From Streptomyces stelliscabiei (GTDB lineage: Bacteria > Actinomycetota > Actinomycetes > Streptomycetales > Streptomycetaceae): 64,000 bases of DNA. The stretch's first letter is position 1. The number at the start of each line of letters is the position of its first letter. The stretch lies in the NCBI RefSeq assembly GCF_014873495.1, contig NZ_JADBGF010000001.1, positions 5,704,001 through 5,768,000 on the forward strand, in the 5' to 3' direction. The notes beneath the pieces were generated by a model that ran no database searches, was not told the DNA's origin, and saw only the letters and a program-made list of their open reading frames with translations. Shown here piece after piece: positions 1-8,900 of the stretch. The position numbers were made by a program, and so were the translations under genes.

Positions 1-145
1 CCCCGGTCAGGACCGCCCCGGCGGCCATCGCCCACCAGGGGACATGGCTGCCGGACATCAGCACGTGGCCGAGGGCGGCGAGCAGCACACAGACGGCCGC
101 GAACATCGCGGCGCGTGTCGTGCGCGAACCCCACCCTGCGGTCAT
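1..145 (-). CDS. Partial membrane protein (N-terminus only)
   Basis: The first 48 residues of a minus-strand gene are visible; the rest lies left of the window. The start is the ATG whose complement is at 143-145, with a purine-rich stretch just upstream. The sequence begins MTAGWGSRTTRAAM and continues into a hydrophobic segment (FAAVCVLLAALGHVLM) and the start of a second (WWAMAAGAVLTG), so it is a multi-pass membrane protein. It is divergent from the NAD-binding protein gene, with a 141-bp gap that probably holds both promoters. Function is unknown. Confidence 0.6.
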   Translation of the reverse strand, partial: MTAGWGSRTTRAAMFAAVCVLLAALGHVLMSGSHVPWWAMAAGAVLTG

Positions 146-286
146 GGCGCCCCATCCTCGCATCCGGACACCGCCGTCACCCCGTCCCTCTTGAGTACGG
201 ATTTCCACCCGCCGTCGCACTCACACCGCCAACTGTGATCCGGATCACTGAGGAACGGGTCGTGTGCATGGGGCAGTCTTCTGGTC

Positions 287-2455
287 GTGGGGACCCCTTC
301 GCAGCACAACAGCCGTACCGGGCCGGACGGACAGGCAGGTCCGGCCGACCCGTCCGACCCGTCCGACCCGGCGGTGACCACCGGCCGGGCCGCGACGACG
401 GCCGGTGCGGGTGTGTCGCCCGGCCAGGGCAGGCCGTCCGCTCCGGGCACGCCGCCGGGCCCGCCCGGTGCGGGCCGGCAACTCGCCCCGGGCGGGAGCG
501 CGCGGGGCCGGACGGCCGCCGGCTCGGGCGCGCACATGGTCGTCTGCGGGGACGACGGGCTGGCCCACCGGCTGGCCGCCGAACTGCGGACCGTGTACGG
601 GGAACAGGTGACGCTCGTCGTGCCGCCCACCGCGCGGATCGCGCGGCGGCCGGTCGTCGGGCGGGCCCGGACCGCCGCCGCGTTCCTCGACCGGATGACG
701 GCGGCGGTCAACCGGGCCACGGGCGCCGCCGATCCGACGGCCGCCGACCGCACCGCCGAGGCCCGCGCCCGCGACGGCGGCGAACACGTCCTGGAGGCGG
801 GCGAGGCCACCGAGGCCGTGCTCGCCGAGGCCGGGGTGGAGCGGGCCGCCGCGCTGGCGCTCGTCTACGACGACGACGAGACCAACATCCGCGCGGCCCT
901 CACCGCCCGGCGCCTCAACCCCCGCCTGCGGCTGGTCCTGCGGCTCTACAACCGCCGCCTGGGGCAGTACATCGAGGAACTGCTCGACCAGGCCTCGGCG
1001 TTGGCGGCGGGCGGCGGCGAGGCCGACGGGGTCGACGGGTTCGGCGCCTCCACGACCGTCCTCTCCGACGCCGACACCGCCGCCCCCGCGCTGGCCGCGA
1101 CCGCCGTCGCCGGGACCAGCAAGGTCGTACAGACGGACGGGCTGATGCTGCGGGCCGTGGAACGCCCGCCCGGCCGCGGCGGCCAGAGCCCGGGCGGCCT
1201 CTGCACGCTCGCCCTTCTGTCGGCCACCACCAACGACCCGGCCGGAACCGAGGGTTCCGAGGGCAGCGGGGCACGCGGCCCCCAACTCCTGCCCGACGAG
1301 AGGGCGGTGGCGGAGGCGACGGGACGCGGAACCGTCGTGCTCGACACCGTGCGTTACGCGGGACCCGCGCTGCCGCCCGGCCGGGCGGGCGGCGGGCCGC
1401 TCGGGGCCTTCGGGCCGCTGCTCTCGCGGCGGCTGCGGTTGTCCCTGGCCGGCATGATCGCGTGCGTCTTCGCGCTCGCCGTCGCACAGATGGTGATCAC
1501 CGGGGAGCATCCGCTCCAGGCGACGTACGCGACCCTTCTCGATCTCTTCGGGATCGCCGACCCGGCGACCGACCAGAGCGACTCCCGCCAGATCCTGCAA
1601 CTCCTGTCCGGCCTCATGGGTTTACTCCTGCTGCCCGTGCTCCTGGCCGCCGTCCTGGAGGCCCTCGGCACCTTCCGCAGCGGCACCGCCCTGCGCAAGC
1701 CGCCGCGCGGCCTCTCCGGGCACGTCGTCCTCCTCGGCCTCGGCAAGATCGGCACCCGCGTCCTGGCCCGCCTGCGCGAGCTGCACATCCCGGTCGTGTG
1801 CGTCGAGGAGGACCCGGAGGCGCGCGGGCTCGCGGAGGCCCGACGCCTGCGGGTGCCGGTGATCCTCGGCGACGTGACCCAGGAGGGCGTCCTGGAGGCC
1901 GCCAAGATCCACCGCGCGCACGCCCTCCTCGCCGTGACCAGCTCCGACACGACGAACCTCGAAGCCGGCCTGTACGCCCGTTCCGTACGCCCCGACCTGC
2001 GTGTCGTCCTGCGCCTCTACGACGACGACTTCGCCACCGCCGTCTACCGCACCCTGCGCGCCGCCCACCCGGGTGCTCTCACCCGCAGCCGCAGCGTCTC
2101 CCACCTCGCCGCGCCCGCCTTCGCCGGAGCGATGATGGGCCGCCAGATCCTGGGCGCGATCCCGGTGGAACGCCGCGTCCTCCTCTTCGCCGCCGTCGAG
2201 GTCCGCGGCCACCCCCGCCTGGAGGGCCGGACCATGGCGGAGGCCTTCCGGGCGGGCGCCTGGCGCGTACTGGCCCTCGACACGGCCGCCCCCGGGGAGC
2301 CGGGCACCGAACGAACGCCGGGCGCGGCCGGATCGGGCCTGGTCTGGGACCTCCCGCCCACGTACGTCCTCCGGGCCGAGGACCGTGTGGTGCTGGCGGC
2401 GACGCGGCGGGGGCTGGCGGAGTTGCTGGGAAGGCGGGCGGGAGTGGGGGCGTAG
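287..2455 (+). CDS. NAD-binding RCK/TrkA-N membrane protein
   Basis: A 722-residue protein. After a Pro/Gly-rich N-terminus, residues from about 84 (AHMVVCGDDGLAHRLAAEL) form a first Rossmann-like domain. A hydrophobic segment and a second one enclose residues about 380-465. A second TrkA-N domain begins near residue 478 (GHVVLLGLGKIGTRV, a GxGxxG dinucleotide site). This layout fits potassium-channel-type RCK proteins that sense NAD(H), but the TVGYG selectivity filter is not seen in the hydrophobic part, so transport activity is uncertain. GTG 287 is the longest start; an ATG at 537 opens directly into the first domain and is an alternative. Confidence 0.8.
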   Translation: MGTPSQHNSRTGPDGQAGPADPSDPSDPAVTTGRAATTAGAGVSPGQGRPSAPGTPPGPPGAGRQLAPGGSARGRTAAGSGAHMVVCGDDGLAHRLAAELRTVYGEQVTLVVPPTARIARRPVVGRARTAAAFLDRMTAAVNRATGAADPTAADRTAEARARDGGEHVLEAGEATEAVLAEAGVERAAALALVYDDDETNIRAALTARRLNPRLRLVLRLYNRRLGQYIEELLDQASALAAGGGEADGVDGFGASTTVLSDADTAAPALAATAVAGTSKVVQTDGLMLRAVERPPGRGGQSPGGLCTLALLSATTNDPAGTEGSEGSGARGPQLLPDERAVAEATGRGTVVLDTVRYAGPALPPGRAGGGPLGAFGPLLSRRLRLSLAGMIACVFALAVAQMVITGEHPLQATYATLLDLFGIADPATDQSDSRQILQLLSGLMGLLLLPVLLAAVLEALGTFRSGTALRKPPRGLSGHVVLLGLGKIGTRVLARLRELHIPVVCVEEDPEARGLAEARRLRVPVILGDVTQEGVLEAAKIHRAHALLAVTSSDTTNLEAGLYARSVRPDLRVVLRLYDDDFATAVYRTLRAAHPGALTRSRSVSHLAAPAFAGAMMGRQILGAIPVERRVLLFAAVEVRGHPRLEGRTMAEAFRAGAWRVLALDTAAPGEPGTERTPGAAGSGLVWDLPPTYVLRAEDRVVLAATRRGLAELLGRRAGVGA

Positions 2456-2492
2456 GTTCTTGGGCCGTCGGTCGGGTGCGGGAAGCCCCCAC

Positions 2493-3647
2493 TCACCCGC
2501 AGACGACCCCGTGCGCGTCCCCCACGTCCCACGCCGGAAACGGATCGTCGAAGCCGAGCCCGGACAGAATCTCGCGCTCCGTCATCACGCACCCGGCGAG
2601 AGCCGACCGCAGCGCATCCCCCCGCAACCCCGTCCCGATGAACACCAACTCCTGCGCGAACGGGGCCTCTTCGTCCTGCGCCGCAGTCGGTTCGAAACGG
2701 GCCACCGACCCCGCCTGGGACCACAACCCGATGACCCCCGGCCGCCCGGCGAGCGTGAAGAACCCCTTGGACCGCAGCACCTGCCCGAACGCACCGCTGT
2801 CGAGCCCCTCGGTCACGAAGTCCCACAACCGCCCGGGATGGAAGGGCCGTTCGGCGCGGAAGACCGTCGACGAGATGCCGTACTCCTCGGTCTCCGGCAC
2901 ATGGTCCCCGTTCAGCTCCCGCACCCACCCCGGCGCCTGCTGCGCCCGTTCGAGGTCGAACGCCCCCGTGCCGAGCACCTCCGCGACCCGCACCCGGCCA
3001 TGGCCGGCCGGCACGATCCGCGCGGCCGGATTGAGCCGGGCCAGCGTCGCCGCGAGCCGCTCGGCGGCCGCCGCGTGCACGAGGTCGAGCTTGTTCAGGA
3101 CGATCACATCGGCGAACTCCACCTGGTCCATCAGCAGGTCGCTCACGGTCCGCTCGTCGTCCTCGTACTGGTCGAGCCCCCGCGCCACCAACTCGTCCCC
3201 ACCCGCCAGCTCCGGCAGGAAGTTCACCGCGTCCACCACCGTGACCATGGTGTCGAGCCGGGCGAGATCCCCGAGCGTGGCCCCGTCGTCGCGTGCGAAG
3301 GCGAAGGTCGCGGCGACGGGCATCGGCTCGGAGATCCCCGAACTCTCGATGAGGAGATAGTCGAAACGTCCCTCCCGCGCCAGCCGGTCCACCTCCTCCA
3401 GCAGATCGTCGCGCAGGGTGCAGCAGATGCACCCGTTGGTCATCTCGACCAGCCGCTCCTCCGTGCGCGACAGTGCCGCCTCGCCGCCGCGCACGAGGGC
3501 GGCGTCGATGTTGACCTCGCTCATGTCGTTGACGATGACCGCCACGCGGAGCCCCTCGCGGTTGGCGAGGACATGGTTGAGCAGGGTGGTCTTGCCCGCC
3601 CCGAGGAACCCGGAGAGGACGGTGACGGGCAGCCGTTCGTACGCCAT
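2493..3647 (-). CDS. CobW/COG0523 family GTPase, putative zinc chaperone
   Basis: A 384-residue G3E-family GTPase. It has a Walker A at residues 13-21 (GFLGAGKTT), the metal-binding CxCC motif at residues 73-76 (GCICC), an NKLD guanine-specificity motif, and a CobW C-terminal domain. COG0523 proteins deliver metals, often zinc, to client proteins under limitation. The gene starts 10 bp after the stop of a CxxC-less ribosomal protein L32 gene on the same strand. That pairing and the Zur-like box upstream point to zinc-starvation expression. The metal itself is inferred, not visible. Confidence 0.9.
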   Translation of the reverse strand: MAYERLPVTVLSGFLGAGKTTLLNHVLANREGLRVAVIVNDMSEVNIDAALVRGGEAALSRTEERLVEMTNGCICCTLRDDLLEEVDRLAREGRFDYLLIESSGISEPMPVAATFAFARDDGATLGDLARLDTMVTVVDAVNFLPELAGGDELVARGLDQYEDDERTVSDLLMDQVEFADVIVLNKLDLVHAAAAERLAATLARLNPAARIVPAGHGRVRVAEVLGTGAFDLERAQQAPGWVRELNGDHVPETEEYGISSTVFRAERPFHPGRLWDFVTEGLDSGAFGQVLRSKGFFTLAGRPGVIGLWSQAGSVARFEPTAAQDEEAPFAQELVFIGTGLRGDALRSALAGCVMTEREILSGLGFDDPFPAWDVGDAHGVVCG

Positions 3648-3657
3648 GGCCGTGCCC

Positions 3658-3828
3658 TCAGCCCTCGGGGTGCAGCAGCCCGCGCTCGTACGCCTTCAGC
3701 AGCCGCTGCGGTACGAGGTGGGTGGCGCCGTCGACCGTGAACGGCACGAGCGGCGGCGTGCTCGCCTTCCACTGGGCGCGACGGTGACGGGTGTTGCTGC
3801 GGGACATCTTCCGCTTGGGTACGGCCAT
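3658..3828 (-). CDS. rpmF: 50S ribosomal protein L32, zinc-independent paralogue
   Basis: A 56-residue bL32 (MAVPKRKMSRSNTRHRRAQW...). Its C-terminal half has no cysteine, whereas zinc-ribbon L32 proteins carry paired CxxC motifs. Bacteria use such C-minus paralogues to replace the zinc form and free zinc. The ATG at 3828 is chosen because AAGGAGGAC precedes it; a longer reading to 3921 would run through the presumed promoter. It is the first gene of a two-gene unit with the COG0523 GTPase. Confidence 0.92.
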   Translation of the reverse strand: MAVPKRKMSRSNTRHRRAQWKASTPPLVPFTVDGATHLVPQRLLKAYERGLLHPEG

Positions 3829-3873
3829 GGGGTCCTCCTTCACGGGCTTCACAGGTGACGGATCGGACGCTAC

Positions 3874-3894
3874 ATGAAAATGGATCCCATTACT
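3874..3894. promoter_or_regulatory. Candidate Zur operator
   Basis: The near-palindrome AATGG-ATC-CCATT sits inside ATGAAAATGG...CCATTACT in an AT-rich patch that stands out from the GC-rich surroundings. The left half (TGAAAATG) matches the half-site I recall for actinobacterial Zur boxes. It is 46 bp upstream of the L32 start and faces the divergent permease gene, so one Zur dimer site could control both directions. Binding is inferred from pattern and context only. Confidence 0.55.
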
Positions 3895-4034
3895 AAAAAG
3901 GGTCTTCGTGGTCTGCGCCACGGCCCCCGGCGCCCAGGGCCGTGAGCAACCCCGCCGCGGGCGCCGTATGGGAGGAAGCGGACCGAACCGGCCCCGCCCG
4001 GCCCAGCCGTTCCCCTACGGAGGTACCGTCCCCC

Positions 4035-5024
4035 GTGGCCACCACCAAGGAAGAAGCCCAAGCCCCCCAGCGCGGTCGGCATCTCGACCCGCCGCTCGTC
4101 CTCACCATGCTGCTGGTCCTGGCGGTCGTGGCGCAGCGCCCGCTGCGTGGTCTGCTGTCCGCGCCCGTGACGCAGAGCTGGATGACGGTCTTCGTGGCGG
4201 TGGTCGTGCAGGCCCTGCCGTTCCTGGTCGTCGGAGTGCTGCTCTCGGCGGCCATCGCGGTGTTCGTGCCGGCCTCGTTCTTCGCCCGCGCGCTGCCGAA
4301 ACGGCCCGCGCTGGCGGTACCGGCGGCGGGCATGGCCGGTGTCGTCCTTCCGGGGTGCGAGTGCGCCTCCGTGCCGGTGGCGGGCGCCCTCGTACGCCGG
4401 GGCGTCACACCCGCGGCCGCGCTCGCCTTCCTTCTGTCCGCCCCCGCGATCAACCCGATCGTGCTGACCGCGACCGCCGTGGCCTTCCCGGGCAACCCCG
4501 AGATGGTGCTGGCCAGGTTCGTGGCGAGTCTGCTGGTGGCCTGCACCATGGGCTGGCTGTGGCAACGGCTGGGTCGCGGCGAGTGGATGCGCCCGCCGGA
4601 GCGGCCGTCCTACGAGGGCCAGAGCAAGGGCGCCGCCTTCTGGGGCTCGGTGCGGCACGACGTGATGCACGCCGGCGGGTTCCTCGTCGTCGGCGCGATG
4701 GCGGCGGCCACCCTCAAGGCGGCCGTCCCGGCGAGCTGGCTGAACGCCGCCGCCGACAACCCGGTCGTCGCGATCCTCGCCCTGGCGGTCCTGGCCGTCC
4801 TGCTCTCCATCTGCTCCGAGGCGGACGCGTTCGTGGCGGCCTCCCTGACCCAGTTCTCCCTGACCTCCCGGCTGGCCTTCCTGGTCGTCGGCCCGATGAT
4901 CGACCTGAAACTCTTCGCCATGCAGACCGCCACCTTCGGCCGCGCCTTCGCGCTCCGCTTCGCCCCCGCCACCTTCGCCCTCGCGATCCTGGTGTCGGCC
5001 CTCGTCGGGGCGGTGCTCCTGTGA
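4035..5024 (+). CDS. DUF318/UPF0718-family permease
   Basis: A 329-residue multi-pass membrane protein of the predicted-permease family (UPF0718, related to ArsP). The hallmark half-repeats are present: PGCECASVPVAGALVRRGV followed by FLLSAPAINPIVL, and a second copy near SICSEADAFVAAS. GTG 4035 is chosen because GGAGG lies at 4019-4023; an in-frame GTG at 3942 lacks a clear ribosome site. The stop overlaps the next start by GTGA, so the two genes are translationally coupled. The substrate is unknown; the neighbourhood suggests a role under metal limitation. Confidence 0.82.
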   Translation: MATTKEEAQAPQRGRHLDPPLVLTMLLVLAVVAQRPLRGLLSAPVTQSWMTVFVAVVVQALPFLVVGVLLSAAIAVFVPASFFARALPKRPALAVPAAGMAGVVLPGCECASVPVAGALVRRGVTPAAALAFLLSAPAINPIVLTATAVAFPGNPEMVLARFVASLLVACTMGWLWQRLGRGEWMRPPERPSYEGQSKGAAFWGSVRHDVMHAGGFLVVGAMAAATLKAAVPASWLNAAADNPVVAILALAVLAVLLSICSEADAFVAASLTQFSLTSRLAFLVVGPMIDLKLFAMQTATFGRAFALRFAPATFALAILVSALVGAVLL

Positions 5025-5737
5025 ACCGTCAGGCCCAGACCGTCATCCTCTTCCTCACCGGCGGGGCTCTCCTCCACGCGGGCTTCACCGATCTCTACCT
5101 CCGCTACGTCAAGGCCGGCCTGCGCCCCCTCCTCATCGGCGCCGGCGTCGTCCTCATGGCCGCCGCCGTCGCCACGGTCCTGTACGAACGCCGGGCCCGG
5201 CGCCAGGGCGACGAGCAGCACACCCCTCACGAACCCCGGGTGTCCTGGCTGCTGGTCCTGCCGCTCCTCGCCCTCGTCCTGGTGGCCCCGCCCGCCGCGG
5301 GGTCCTACACCGCGATGCGCACCGGCGCCGCACTCCAGCAGCAGCCCTGGGGCTACCCCGCCCTCCCCGCCGACGGCCCCCTCCGGCTGAGCGTCGCCGA
5401 CTACGCCGGCCGCGCGGTCTACGACAAGGGCCGCGCCCTCTCCGGCCGCACGCTCAAGATCGCCGGGTTCCTCGCGCTCGACGGCTCCGGTCACCCGTAT
5501 CTCGTCCGCATGGCCCTCAACTGCTGCGCCGCCGACGCCCAGCCGGTCAAGATCGCCCTCACCGGCGAACTCCCGGCCGTCCTCCAGCCCGACACCTGGG
5601 TCGAGGTCACCGGCACCTACACGCCGAAGCGGACCAGGGACCCCCTCAACGGCACCGCCGTCCCGTACCTCACCGTCACGGCCACCAGGCCGGTCAAGGC
5701 ACCCCAGGACCCGTACGACGAGGCCTGGAACGGCTGA
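5021..5737 (+). CDS. TIGR03943 family membrane protein, permease partner
   Basis: 238 residues from the GTG overlapping the permease stop. Two hydrophobic segments near the N-terminus (VILFLTGGALLHAGF, LIGAGVVLMAAAVATVL) and a third near residue 75 precede a soluble C-terminal domain with the NCCAADAQPVKIAL motif typical of TIGR03943 proteins. The family is habitually encoded beside DUF318 permeases (compare Bacillus YcgQ/YcgR) and likely forms a complex with them. A strong hairpin follows the gene. Function is undefined. Confidence 0.8.
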   Translation: MNRQAQTVILFLTGGALLHAGFTDLYLRYVKAGLRPLLIGAGVVLMAAAVATVLYERRARRQGDEQHTPHEPRVSWLLVLPLLALVLVAPPAAGSYTAMRTGAALQQQPWGYPALPADGPLRLSVADYAGRAVYDKGRALSGRTLKIAGFLALDGSGHPYLVRMALNCCAADAQPVKIALTGELPAVLQPDTWVEVTGTYTPKRTRDPLNGTAVPYLTVTATRPVKAPQDPYDEAWNG

Positions 5738-5763
5738 CGTCGGCGGCACGCGGGCATGAAAGG

Positions 5764-5803
5764 GCCCGGTCGCTGGCGACGGGGGATGCACCAGCGACCG
5801 GGC
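5764..5803 (+). terminator. Hairpin terminator after the permease operon
   Basis: A perfect 13-bp stem (GCCCGGTCGCTGG and its complement) with a 14-nt loop, 26 bp after the TIGR03943 stop. No T-run follows, as is usual in Streptomyces. It separates this operon from the convergent NACHT-WD40 gene. Confidence 0.75.
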
Positions 5804-5944
5804 TATGGCCAAGGCTAACAAGGCTGCTCGTCGGACGGGAGCAGACTGCTCGACTGGGTTGACGAGTTGTGATCGGTATCACGTGGGCGGCGTGCCTGGC
5901 CAAACGTTCGTTAGGCATCGAGAACGCGCCGCTCACACGTGTGG

Positions 5945-8900
5945 TCAGCCACCCCCGCACGGCGGTTCGTACCCCAACCGTGGCAGATACTCCTCCCACT
6001 TCTCCCGCGTCAGCACCCCCCGTGTCGTCGAGCAGATGTGCCGTACGGCGTCGTCCACGTCCAGATTCCACAACCGCACGGTGTCGGCGCCGCTGGACAC
6101 CCCGAGCATGTGACGGTCGGGGCTGAAGGAGAGGAAGTGGCCCGTCCTGGCGTTGGGGCTCATCGACTGACCGATGGGGGAGGCGTCGGCGGGGCTGGTG
6201 ACATCCCAGAGGCGGACGGTGCTGTCGTTGCCGCCGCTGGCCAGGGTCCGCCCGTCCGGGCTGAAGGTCAGCGACACGATCGCCTCGGTGTGACCGATGA
6301 GCGGGGGGCCCAGCCGTGTCACCGCGCGGGGGTCGGAGACGTCCCAGAGCCTGACCTTGTCGTCACCGCCACCACTGGCCAGCGTCCTGCCGTCCGGGCT
6401 GTAGACGAGGTCGCTGACCGCGCCGCGGTGGGCGGTGAGGGGGCCGTCGAGCCGGGTGGACCGGGTCGGGTCGGCCACGTTCCACACCCGGATGGTGCCG
6501 TCCGCGCTGCCGCTGGCGAGGCTGCGGCCGTCCGGGCTGAAGACGAGAGCGAGGATGTACCCCTTGTGGCCGGTGAGGGGCTTGCCGAGCGGGACGACGT
6601 GGGACGGGTCGCGGACGTCCCACAACCGCACGTCGTGGTCGCCGTAGGAGGTGGCCAGGACGCGCCCGTCCGGGCTGTAGGCCTGCGCGTCGGTGTACCG
6701 GATACGCAGCGCGAGGGGCGAGCCGCGCAGGACCGGGTGGGCGGGGTCGCCGACGTCCCACAGATACAGCGCCCGGTTCCCGGCGACGATCGAGAGCGTG
6801 CGGCCGTCGGGAGAGAACGTCAGGGAGCGGTTGCCGCCGTCCTTGAGGGTGAACGCCTTCCCCAGCAGCACGGGCCGAGCGGGCTCCGCCACGTTCCACA
6901 GCCGGATCCGGCCGTCACGCCCGGCGGTGGCCAGCACCTTCCCGTCCGGCCGGAACACCCCGTTGCGCCCGACCATGTCCGAGGTCGGCACCGACCACAG
7001 CGGCACCTTGCTGTCACCGCTCCCGGTGGCGAGCGTCCGGCCGTCCGGGCTGAACCCCAGGGCGAACATCTCGCCGCTGGCCCCGGCGAGCGGCTCGCCG
7101 ACCTGCGACGCGAACGCCGGGTCGGCGACGTTCCACAGGCTCGCCGTGCTGTCCGCGCTGGCGGCGGCGAGGAGCCGGCCGTCGGGACTGAAGGCCACGG
7201 ACCAGATGGGGCCGGTGTGCCCGGTGAGGGGCGCGCCGAGCGCGTCCGCCCGCCGGGGGTCGGCCACGTCCCAGAGCCGGACCGTGTTGTCCGCGCTGCC
7301 ACTGGCCAGCGTCCGCCCGTCGGGCCCGAAGGCCAGCGAGTGCACCAGACCCGTATGGCCCCGGAGCACCCTGCCGAAGGCCGCGGGAGCACGCGGATCG
7401 GCCACGTCCCAGAGCCGGATCGTGTTGTCGTCGCCCCCGGTCGCCAGCGTCCTCCCGTCCGGACCGAACGCCACGGCGCGCACGGGAGCGCTGTGCCCGG
7501 TGAGCGGCGCGCCGAGCGCCCTCGCGCGCGCCGGATCGCTCACATCCCACAGCCGTACGGTCTCGTCCTCGCCGACGGACGCCAGCGTTCTGCCGTCCGG
7601 GCTGAACGCGACCAGGAAGATCGTGCCGTCGTGCCCGGTCGGAGGGGCACCCAGTTTCCGGGGAGCGCGGGCATCGGAGATGTCCCACAGCCGGATGGTG
7701 CCGTCGTCGCCGGCGCTGGCGAGCGTACGGCCGTCCGGCGCGAAGACCGCGCTGCTCACCCAGCTGCCGTGCCCGGTGAGGGGCTTGCCGAGGGCCTTGG
7801 GCCGGGACGCGTCCGCCACGTCCCAGAGCCGTACGGTCCGGTCGTAGCTGGCGGTGGCCAGGTGCCTCCCGTCGGGGCTGAACGAGGTGAGGTAGACGGC
7901 GCCGTCGTGGCCGAGGAGCGGGGTGGCCAGGGGCGCGTTGACGATCGAGACCAGCCGGCTGTCGGTGCCCTCGTCGTCGGTCCGCAGTGTGTGCGCCACC
8001 AGGTCGAGCTGGGCGGAGAGCGAGGGGTCCGAGTACTGGACGCGATCCGCCTGGGCGACCACCTGTTCGAACACGGCGTCGTCGCGCTGCTGCCACGCGA
8101 CCACCGCCGAGCCGACGGCCACCAGCGCGAACGCCACCAGCGCGGCCACGGCACTCCGCCTGATCCGGACCGTGCGCCGGCGCAGCCGTACCGAGGCGGC
8201 CAGGAACTCCACCGCGCTCCGGGTCAGGTAGGTGCCACCGGCGTCCCCGGCGCCCTCAAGACCCCCGGCGCCCTCAGCACCCCCGGTCCCCCCGGCTTCG
8301 GTGGACTTCGCCCAGGTGTGCGCCTGTTCGAGCCGCGAGCCCCGGTAGAGCAGAGCGGAGTCGCGCTCGGAGTCCTCCCAGGCCCGGCCGTCCTCCTCCA
8401 GCCGCTGGCGCAGCAGATGGTCGTTGCGCCCCTCGTCGATCCACCCCCGCAACCGGGGCCAGGCGTGCAGCAGCGCCTCGTGGGTGATCTCCACGGTCTC
8501 GGCGTCGAGCGTCAGCAGCCGCGCGCGGACCATGGCCTCCAGCGACTCCTCGGTCTTCACCGGGTCCGCCGCCCCGTCCGCGAGCTGCCGTCGCGTGCCC
8601 CGACGCCGCGTTGCGTGCGTGTCCTCGTTGAGCCGGACCAGCCGTAGCAACAGCAGCCGCGCGGCCGTACGGGCGGCCGGGTCCAGCCCGGCCCAGGCCC
8701 GCTCGGCGGTCGCCGCGACGGCGCCCTGGATACCGCCGGCGGCCCGGTACCCGGCCAGCGTCAGCCGCCCCGCCTTCCGCCGCTGCCATGTGACGAGCAG
8801 GGCGTGCGACAGCAGAGGCAGTACGCCGGCGTCGTGCGCCCCGCGCGGCCCGTCCGCGCTCACCTCCCGCACGATCAGCTCCGCGAGCCCTGGTTCGAGC

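Noticed and set aside
245..1600. 451-residue minus-strand frame
   Set aside because: Antisense to the NAD-binding gene; low-complexity Gly/Arg sequence.
115..3360. 1081-residue plus-strand frame
   Set aside because: It is an out-of-frame shadow of the NAD-binding gene and antisense of the COG0523 gene; composition is Arg/Pro-rich with no motif.
5816..5944. Short plus-strand frame after the terminator
   Set aside because: Only a short open stretch with no ribosome site, convergent to the WD40 gene.
5939..8647. 902-residue plus-strand frame with HVPEPD repeats
   Set aside because: Antisense to the WD40 repeats; the apparent repeat is the mirror of the propeller repeat.
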